Assembly (NCBI GenBank): GCA_946902985.2
Contig: OX336389.2
Span: 984,930,482 to 984,994,481 of the forward strand
Direction: 5' to 3'
Source: Meconema thalassinum
Lineage: Eukaryota > Arthropoda > Insecta > Orthoptera > Tettigoniidae
DNA length: 64,000 nucleotides
In this document: positions 56,640-64,000 of the stretch, piece by piece
Layout: each line of letters starts with the position of its first letter
How positions within the stretch are numbered: position 1 is the first letter of the stretch
Position numbers and translations under genes: made by a program
The notes under the pieces: generated by a model
Database searches by the model: none
Told to the model about the DNA's origin: nothing
Seen by the model: only the letters and a program-made list of their open reading frames with translations

Positions 56640-56830
56640 AATATTATTATTATTATTATTATGTTTAACGTCACTCTTAACTGTTATGCTTTCAGAACCA
56701 CCGGGGTGACTGAATTCTACAATGTAAGAGTTGTTTAATAGTTTGGTAAATGTACCAACACGAGTGTGTCGCATTTAACACCCTGAAATGTTGTTTGCAC
56801 TAGCCGGTATCAAACCCGCAATCTAGGGTT
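56640..56830 (-). mobile_element. S3-like SINE, diverged
   Basis: ATT tail, TTTAACGTCACTCTTAACTG, CAGAACCACCGGGGTGACTG and the B box complement GGTATCAAACCCGCAATC. Confidence 0.65.
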
Positions 56831-56834
56831 TTGA

Positions 56835-58040
56835 AGGCCAGTAGTAGAACAATATTGTGCCTCTTGAGTCCGACAAGATGGTGTCTGTAATGGAGTAGCC
56901 TATGTTTCTACTGTATAAATTTGAATCTAGCTGCTCACTGTGGGAAATTAAAATATAGTGTTTCCTAAAATATGTCGCTCGTTTTTGAGATTGCAGCACA
57001 TATGTGAAATGGGATTCTGACACGTTATCTGGTTATTTGGTTTCTCATTGTGTAATATTCATTAATCTTAATTGATATTTAAAGTCACTGGTCTCCTTAT
57101 TGATAAACAAATAAGGAAATGCACATTTATGTGAACCTACATTCTATAACCTCTGAAAAACTTTGCATATTGAGAAGGCCGACGTGAACCGGTGACCCTG
57201 TGTAGAGTGGCCGGCGCGACGCCGCGGTGGCTTGGCCTTTGCAAAGGCAAGCGCGTTTTATTCAACCCCAAGGCTTTTAAAAGCTATATTTGATGGTAAT
57301 ACTCATAGTATGGGTGTGGGGGACAGGGCTCAGTGGTGCACCTCACCGGCACATTACAATGTCGATGCTAATAATTAATTTTATAGAGTGTACCGGAACC
57401 TTCAATCCTAAAAGGAATGCTGTGGTGATACCCCCCCCCCATTGTGTTAGATCGTTTGCTATTATGGATATTATAACGTCATGTTCTGACAATTTTGTCC
57501 TGAATGAGGTTTTAATTGGACATGTTTAGGCAAGTGGCGTCTTTGGAGTGTGAAATTCGAGGGTGACGCATGGATACCGTGAAGTGGTGTGTGGTGATGT
57601 ACTGTACAACGTACCCAAGAAACTTCAAGCATTGAACATTTGTAATGTCACATCATGGAAAAAGTTATTTCGAAATTTCATACTCTCAAGGGAGAAGAAG
57701 AAATAATGCTCGTTTATTAAATGTTAGAATATTCCTTTTAAAACCCTCGTTCTTTTCAGAGCTTTTGTCTTTGAAACGGTTAATTTTGACAAAGAAGTTA
57801 TTATTTTGTTTTACACCCAAATAGCGAAATATATCGTTTCGTGAAATTCCACGAGTTCAAGTTATGATTCTTTCAGATAATATTTCTAGTGCTGGTAAAA
57901 CTCTTAAAAAGTTCGCTCCTAGGTAGAATCGAGCCACAGGTCGTCGAAATGTGACAAGAGTTAAAAACAATTGACCTAGGTTTCGCAGTGTTGTGCTTTA
58001 CCCATGCAAGGTCCAGAATACGTCACCTGTGGAGTAGAAT
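56835..58040. other. No gene recognised, 1.2 kb
   Basis: A C run at 57430-57440. The 79-codon frame at 57290 has no recognised domain. Unique-looking. Confidence 0.3.
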
Positions 58041-58198
58041 AATTAACAACGGTCTTTGTGGTGTTTGAAGCCATATTTTCAGTGTTGCCTTAGTAAACAA
58101 GAGTTTAGTGCTTTTCAGTCGGTCAACACGAATGTACCCAAAAGAGATGGGTTATGCCCTAATCCTGAAATAAATTACATGAGATTAATAAAACACTA

Positions 58199-58239
58199 GG
58201 ATGACCAGTTTCGATCGTCAAGCGATCATCATCAGATCC
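58199..58239 (-). ncRNA. Hammerhead-ribozyme-like motif, left arm
   Basis: The inverted copy of the right-arm motif, identical in sequence on the minus strand: GGAT, CTGATGA, T, GATCG/CGATC stem with a 5-nt loop, GAAA, GTC, ATCC. In the full palindromic transcript it would compete with pairing to the other arm. Confidence 0.35.
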
Positions 58240-59508
58240 AATACACTTAGGCTATAAAATCTATGTTTGAAATACAGGTGAAAATATTTACAATATGTAT
58301 AATTATTTAGTTGCAGTATTGGTACTGCAACTGTCAGTGTATGCTAAATGCAGTATATATGTTAGGTGAAATGCTAAATGGTGATGGCTATCCGGAGATC
58401 CGGAGATTGTACTTTAGAGAGATTATATGGTTGTAAACTATGGTTAAACTATAAAATTTTAGGCTAACTACTTATCTGATTGTCTTCCGTACTACAGCTA
58501 TTCGCAGTTTCCGTGTTCACTTGAACTCGCTGTGCGGTCGACTGCGGTGGTTATCTTAACGACTGGTTTTTCCCTGCCTTCCCCCCCTGTCCCTACGTGC
58601 TGTGGGGAGTGATCGCGATGTGTTTATGTGAGGTGTTGCCAACCTAGATAAGATGTATGTTATTGAATGAGGTGGATCTACAACTATTAAAGACCGTGGA
58701 TTAGTCCTCGCCACGCGTGGAGCATAACCCATTCGAACTAAGCGTTGACGGTCTTATGAGGACGTCCCGGCACCTTTAATACTGCCTCTAATATGGGCCT
58801 TGGTTTATTGCAGAAGAAAAGTACATCGTACACCTGATCCAGATAACATTTACCTATTAAAAACCCCCTACAGTAATTAGGGGGTTTTTAATAGGTAAAT
58901 GTTATCTGGATCAGGTGTACGATGTACTTTTCTTCTGCAATAAACCAAGGCCCATATTAGAGGCAGTATTAAAGGTGCCGGGACGTCCTCATAAGACCGT
59001 CAACGCTTAGTTCGAATGGGTTATGCTCCACGCGTGGCGAGGACTAATCCACGGTCTTTAATAGTTGTAGATCCACCTCATTCAATAACATACATCTTAT
59101 CTAGGTTGGCAACACCTCACATAAACACATCGCGATCACTCCCCACAGCACGTAGGGACAGGGGGGGAAGGCAGGGAAAAACCAGTCGTTAAGATAACCA
59201 CCGCAGTCGACCGCACAGCGAGTTCAAGTGAACACGGAAACTGCGAATAGCTGTAGTACGGAAGACAATCAGATAAGTAGTTAGCCTAAAATTTTATAGT
59301 TTAACCATAGTTTACAACCATATAATCTCTCTAAAGTACAATCTCCGGATCTCCGGATAGCCATCACCATTTAGCATTTCACCTAACATATATACTGCAT
59401 TTAGCATACACTGACAGTTGCAGTACCAATACTGCAACTAAATAATTGTACATATTGTAAATATTTTCACCTGTATTTCAAACATAGATTTTATAGCCTA
59501 AGTGTATT

Positions 59509-59549
59509 GGATCTGATGATGATCGCTTGACGATCGAAACTGGTCATCC
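59509..59549 (+). ncRNA. Hammerhead-ribozyme-like motif, right arm
   Basis: 41 nt: stem I GGAT/ATCC, core CTGATGA, an extra T, stem II GATCG and CGATC (5 bp) around CTTGA, core GAAA, a 2-bp stem III (AC/GU, loop UG) and GTC before the predicted cut. Short stem III resembles hammerheads described in Penelope-like elements and retrozymes. The extra U after CUGAUGA is a departure from the consensus and may abolish activity. Confidence 0.4.
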
Positions 59550-59764
59550 TAGTGTTTTATTAATCTCATGTAATTTATTTCAGGATTAGGGCATAACCCA
59601 TCTCTTTTGGGTACATTCGTGTTGACCGACTGAAAAGCACTAAACTCTTGTTAACAACGGTCTCTGTGAACCCCCAGCCCAATTTGGACGAGCCGCCGGC
59701 TGCCGCTGAACTTTCCTTAAATAAAAGATGGTTCCATCCAATCCTATTTAAAATATTTGTTGTT

Positions 59765-59990
59765 AATTCATTTAATGAACTTAGGACATTCGGACATATT
59801 CGGGACAGGGATGAGGTAGGTGCCCGTGGACTTGAAGTAAGGTACGATCGCGGAATTTGCTTGGGGGGAATGTGGGAAACTCCGGGAGAAAATCAAACTC
59901 GGGTAGCCACTGTCAGCACCAGGATTAGAATCGGTGATCTCCAGACTTCCAGCGGCCGTGGTAGACAATTAAATTTCACGGCTACGCTGT
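59765..59990 (-). mobile_element. S2b SINE copy
   Basis: TTGTTAATTCATTTAATGAA, GGAATTTGCTTGGGGGGAAT and head complement CCAGCGGCCGTGGTAGAC region. B box complement GGATTAGAATCGG. Confidence 0.6.
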
Positions 59991-60269
59991 GGGACTAAAC
60001 TTACTGTGATGGAGCATTAGATTGGTGGTGGCTTAGTCAATATTCTTCATAATAATAATCATCAATTAGGAGGAGGGACTCCCCACTCCCCCACCAGAGA
60101 CGCCAGTGGCTTTGGGGAAGGTGTGCATTGTTGACCAATGAAAGCTTTCAGTTATTAGGTCGTGTATTGTACAAAGTATCATCAATCCGGTCGTTAAAAT
60201 ATCCTTTTCTGGAAGTGTACATTATTGTTTTGAGAGAAAAAAGCCCTTGGTGATGTCATTGGTATGTCC

Positions 60270-60410
60270 GTCTCCATGGCTAATTGGTTAACATGCTAGG
60301 CTCCGGCCCGATTGACGCCGGATTCGATTCCCGGGCCGAGGGGATTTTAATCTCCTATACTTAATTTCGCTGCCTTGGGGGCTGGATGTTTGTGGAGTCA
60401 TAACGAAATG
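60270..60410 (+). mobile_element. S5 SINE 5' part
   Basis: Head GTCTCCATGGCTAATTGGTT, B box GGATTCGATTCCCGGGCCGA, GGGGGCTGGATGTTTGTGG. The 3' third is missing. Confidence 0.75.
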
Positions 60411-60720
60411 CAGAAGACAATGTAAGCAGCAAAGAAGTACAGTAAAAAAAACTAAAAAGGAATAAAATTTTAAAAACGGTTTTATTATGACTTAAGGTTT
60501 GCATAGTAGGATGATGTTTTAATACGGCCAGGCGCGTATCCAGGATAACAGCAGCGTGTACCGACTCATGGTTCAAGGTGATCCTATACATCTCACGACA
60601 AAATGATAAATTAAAATATCAAAATATCAACAAAAGCATTACTGTTTACTATAAGACATTGCAAAATGCTATATAGTGTGGAAAAAAAGTAAAAATATAA
60701 TTACTTGTAAAATTACGAAA
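60411..60720. other. No gene recognised
   Basis: AT-rich. The 76-codon minus frame has no recognised domain. Confidence 0.3.
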
Positions 60721-60965
60721 TAGATCTGATAACTCGTGCTATTGTAGGTGTGTGTAACTAAGACTGGGGCAAGTGTCCCGTAACTACTTCAGGTAGGGTT
60801 CTGTAGTGTGAAAAATCTCGGAGGAAACCACACTCATAGGTGTGTGTAACTAAGACTGGGGCAAGTGTCCCGTAACTACTTCAGGTAGGGTTCTGTAGTG
60901 TGAAAAATCTCGGAGGAAACCACACTCATATTGGCTGCTGTCAACGCCGGTATTCGAACGCTCAT
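60721..60965 (-). mobile_element. S2b SINE with 92-bp perfect tandem duplication
   Basis: S2b-like sequence with GATCTGATAACTCGTGCTAT and AACGCCGGTATTCGAACGC. Bases 60746-60837 are repeated exactly at 60838-60929. Confidence 0.8.
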
Positions 60966-61510
60966 CTATCAGTTCATCCCTGGAGCATGCCTAGACTATT
61001 CTAGTAGGTTTACTAATATTAAGAACAATACTGTATTTGCTATGTTGCAATCAAAGAATGAAACAAAATTATGGTCACTGCTGCTTTTGAAGTCTAATTT
61101 TTCTGGGACATTTCAGAGGGATCTGCAGCCCCATCAGCCCCTGAATAGGACTGTAATAAACAATAACATTTAATTGTAGCGAGTGGTACGTGGACATACG
61201 TTTACCTGTTGTATGTTCAACTTGTTAAAGACGACGTTTTAGGACTTCCTTTCCCAGCCAACTGGCACTGTATGGTCTCCGGGGGGCTTGACTTGGCTCG
61301 CTCGATAGCTCTAGTGACGTGGAGCTTACCACTTATATCGCATTTAACACACCCACATGCACTTTGTAATTAAGTCTCTTCAGATCTATGAAACCATTGA
61401 TACACATTATTTAAAACAGGAAGAGTTGTGGGTCAAATCCGGACGTTACGGATCTTCTTGCGGAAATCTCTTGATAATACTCTGTGACTAATAATAGGGT
61501 CTAATAATGC
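60966..61510. other. No gene recognised
   Basis: Unique-looking sequence. Confidence 0.3.
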
Positions 61511-61512
61511 CC

Positions 61513-61725
61513 GATTTCGCGGCCAAGTGGATAGTCGGCTTGCTCTATTTTGGTCTAAAGGGCCCCGGGTCTTGGGATTTTAACTTAGATGGTTAATTCG
61601 CCTGACTTAGAGACTAGGTGTTTGTGGCGTCTTCAACATTTACATCCCCATCATGACGCGCATGTCCTGTGGCATCAATTTGAAACACCTGCGTCAGGCC
61701 TCTCTGGATGTCACATGCAATATTA
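61513..61725 (+). mobile_element. S5-like SINE, diverged
   Basis: CGCGGCCAAGTGGATAGTCG, GACTAGGTGTTTGTGGCGTC and CATGACGCGCATGTCC follow the S5 order. The B box is degenerate (CCGGGTCTTGGG). Confidence 0.6.
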
Positions 61726-61828
61726 ATAATATTGCACAGTAATTTATTACATGTTGTTAACGTTTCTTAATGTGGTCTCCCACCCACCATCAGGTTGGTA
61801 TGTTAGCATAACCTGCTGAGTTTTCATT

Positions 61829-62148
61829 GAAAGAAAATCCACAGCCTGCTTCCAGTTTCCGACCGGGTCAGGAATGGAATGAATGAAGCCCCCATCTAGC
61901 GGCGAGGATATGAACTGTGCCGAGGCCTGACGCACTCCTCTGGGGCAATGATTAAATGAATGACAAATGAAATGATAGTGGAGAGTGTTGCTGGAATGAA
62001 ATTTTGACAGGGAAAACCGGAGTACCCGGAGAAAAACCTGTCGGCCTCCGTTTTGTCCAGCACAGATCTCACATGGAGTGACCGAGATTTGAACCACGGA
62101 CCCAGCGGTGAGAGGCCGGCGTGCTGCCGCCTAAGCCACGGAGGCTTC
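61829..62148 (-). mobile_element. S1 SINE, full length
   Basis: 320 bp reverse copy. A perfect 14-bp duplication GCTGAGTTTTCATT flanks it (61815-61828, 62149-62162). It lacks about 13 bp present in the 1.35 kb copy (GCCGGCTGCCGAGG region). Confidence 0.93.
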
Positions 62149-62162
62149 GCTGAGTTTTCATT

Positions 62163-63770
62163 ACTACCTCTTACATCTACCCCGTCATTGACGGGATTTA
62201 TGAGCCATCTATAGATATGGTTGTAGTCATATTCCACTAAATGGTCATGGAGATTGGGAGAGAGAATCACACATTCCCACTTTCGGACTTCTATCTTAGC
62301 GGGAATTTTGCACCACCACTGTCCAAGAACGTACTTAATTCCAAGAATGTTAGAGATAATACTCCAATAGATTAGAAACTAATTTTTCCAAACCAACCGC
62401 AGAACGAAATGAAGTCCATAGTTATGTTTTATAAGGATACAGATAACCAAAATCATGAACACGTGGAATTTTACCAAGAACTTGAGTACAACAGGTCAAG
62501 TACATCGCACGGGCGCAGATGACCTCCGTGTTTCTCCCCCTTAAAACAACAATCACCTCAGGACTATGCAGTTGCCAATATTAGTATGCCTAGTAAAGTT
62601 ATTAACGAAGTTAGAACACTATGGATGATTTTAACTTCTAATAATTAAAGTAATAATTAATTTATTAATTTAAACTTTTAACGGAATATTTGTTAAGAAT
62701 GTTGTGTCTGTACCTTTTTGTTTACGGCAAACGTTTTACCACTCAGCTCATTCCTATTAGTGATTAACCCTTGAAATAAATATCATCTTTCATTAATCTA
62801 GTCTCTAATCTTTCAAACAAATCGATGACATTTAGAAATGACATACCGGTACTTACCTTTTAACAATTGGAGAGCTAGGCCTCTTCAGTATATTAGAGGG
62901 GACATTACCCTCTTTAGCTATAATTTGAGGGGGTAGGAAGTGCCCTCCTCTTCTCGCCCTACGTGGGCACCTATGAGTGTTGTTGCTGTTGCAAGAGACT
63001 ATTTGGGTATCAACATGAGCTTACTGGCGCGTTACTGTTGTATTTATACTAGAGTTGCCAATCGGTACCCCGGAACATCTATTAAGTTACCATCACAGCA
63101 CATGCCCGGCTTGCACGTAGACAAACACTGACGACTGAATTTCATCTTTGTTTAGTTGGAAAAGTGAGAGAGAGAGAATCCCGTATTTGGAGTGCACTCC
63201 TGGCATGAGAATAACCGTTCCGTTTATTTTTCCATGATGAATACGCTCATGAATGTACAGTATCACATCTGGAGGTCATGTAATAGGGTTTTGTGAACAT
63301 TGGACATAAGCTAACAGATCGAAGAAATAACTTGCTGTAAACAAATCCCTTTGTTCCATTCCCGGTCTACCATACTCTCATTTCTATGGAGGTTATCGCC
63401 TGAAGACAACACCTACAATTACATTTCATGGTTAAAATGGTCGTAAAACTATTCAATAGTCGGCCTCATCGAAGTGGATACTCACGTTGGTCTACTGCTG
63501 AAGCACTATTTACCTCCCATGAAAACGTAATCTTTCCGTGTAATTTATTGTCATTGAGACCATATCAACTCGCACTGTTTAAAGCTGTAAACCCTTCGTA
63601 TTTGAACAACTATGGGAATACCATCTGGGAAGTTCCTTGACATTTCAATGACTATGAAAACACTGTTCTCCATCCTCGCGTTTGAAGGCCAGACTACTTT
63701 CCCTGCCTGATGCTGTTTCCTTCTATCGTATCTTTACAATACCTCCCAGCCTGCATGAACTCTCTCTTAT
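62163..63770. other. No gene recognised, 1.6 kb
   Basis: At 62505-62555, GGCGCAGATGACCTCCGTGT and CCCCCTTAAAACAACAATCA look like a short retroelement tail. The rest is unique-looking, and frames of 60-70 codons have no domains. Confidence 0.35.
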
Positions 63771-63774
63771 CGGG

Positions 63775-63975
63775 TTAAGAGCTGGAGGTTAACCTTTAAA
63801 ACTGAAGATCGCGGGTTCGATTTCTGGCTCAGTCCGATGACATTCAAGTTGTTGAAATGCGGAAACCTCGTGACAGAATATTTCGCGTTCCCGTAAAAGA
63901 TCCCCTCTGGGACCAAATTCTGGCCCCTTGGCGTCTTAATGGCCAAAGCAGATAAAAGGGATAATCAAGATACAA
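63775..63975 (+). mobile_element. S3-like SINE, diverged
   Basis: B box GGGTTCGATTTCTGGCTCAG, GTAAAAGATCCCCTCTGGGA, CTGGCCCCTTGGCGTCTTAA. Same block order as S3 with about 30% differences. Confidence 0.6.
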
Positions 63976-64000
63976 TATAATTCTCGTATTAGCCTTTCAA

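Larger units (their letters stand above)
58061..59650. repeat. FB-1 foldback, 1.6-kb near-perfect palindrome
   Basis: The left arm (about 58091-58870) and right arm (58878-59650) are inverted copies around a 7-bp loop CAGTAAT at 58871-58877. I found only a few differences in about 770 bp (for example AATTATTTAG versus AATAATTGTA near the 59.45 kb position). The left end alone carries the end module (complement of GGCAACACTGAAAATATGGC). The direct repeat TTAACAACGGTCTYTGTG flanks it with 17 of 18 matches (58043-58060, 59651-59668). The outer 230 bp of each arm match the 46.6-47.3 kb member. Confidence 0.93.

Noticed and set aside
58199..59549. Calling FB-1 a Penelope-like element or retrozyme outright
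   Set aside because: No RT, GIY-YIG or LTR-like pseudo-repeats are seen. Only the short motif resembles them.
1..64000. CRISPR array, operons, riboswitches, bacterial promoters
   Set aside because: Sequence is eukaryotic. The tandem repeats lack spacer structure, and no bacterial gene organisation is present.

Overview
The window looks like intergenic DNA from a large, repeat-rich arthropod genome. A polyneopteran insect (orthopteran or relative) is my best guess, by inference only. Reasons: no host protein-coding gene, real tRNA, rRNA, operon or CRISPR can be supported in 64 kb; there are about 80 pieces of tRNA-headed SINEs with polymerase III B boxes, an insect-type Tc1 transposon, degraded LINE fragments, and many AAT/ATT microsatellites. 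Nearly every long open frame lies inside a repeat. The one convincing complete protein is a Tc1/mariner transposase (4750-5775, minus strand), inside a full element (4555-6019) with perfect 36-bp inverted repeats and a TA duplication.

SINE names are mine. S1 (about 330 bp) has three copies. S2 (about 400 bp, CAACAA tail) and its variant S2b are the most abundant. S3 ends in ATT repeats. S4 (198 bp) ends in CTTC repeats. S5, S6, S7 (333 bp, A tail), S8 (296 bp), S9, S10, S11 and S12 have one to four copies each. Target-site duplications of 8-15 bp, 5' truncation and simple-sequence tails point to target-primed reverse transcription. Many copies are nested, so relative ages can be read off. LINE material consists of an RT relic (43565-44165), two C-terminal/3' relics (15620-16250, 36690-36945) and 3'-end fragments (48800-49630, 52066-52719, 18575-18790, 19370-20040, 33413-33466, 62505-62555).

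The most unusual content is palindromic. FB-1 is a foldback family with common termini and very different middles (17.8, 8.7, 7.6, 46.6 and 58.1 kb; about 0.1 to 1.6 kb long). The 58.1 kb member is an almost perfect 1.6-kb hairpin. Its arms carry a 41-nt motif that can be drawn as a hammerhead ribozyme. A separate copy with a different but still paired stem II lies at 3393-3433. FB-2 (22757-24749) is an unrelated 2-kb foldback. Other items are a repeat (U1) with paired tandem units and TGACGTCA sites, a dimeric hairpin-headed repeat (R1), a small foldback at 39.2 kb, a possible hAT-like element at 20.5 kb, and a 1.4-kb ACTT array with a higher-order pattern (44220-45670).

Layout: 0-6.5 kb S10/S1/S9/S6 copies, the 3.4-kb hammerhead-like motif, Tc1; 6.5-18 kb S2/S3/S4 copies, FB-1 members, a LINE relic; 18-25.3 kb LINE tails, hAT-like element, S2, FB-2, R1; 25.3-38.4 kb nested SINEs, U1, R1; 38.4-46 kb small foldback, SINEs, LINE RT relic, ACTT array; 46-64 kb S11, FB-1, U1, LINE tails, SINEs and the 1.6-kb palindrome. 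Shorter gaps between listed features hold no recognised feature.
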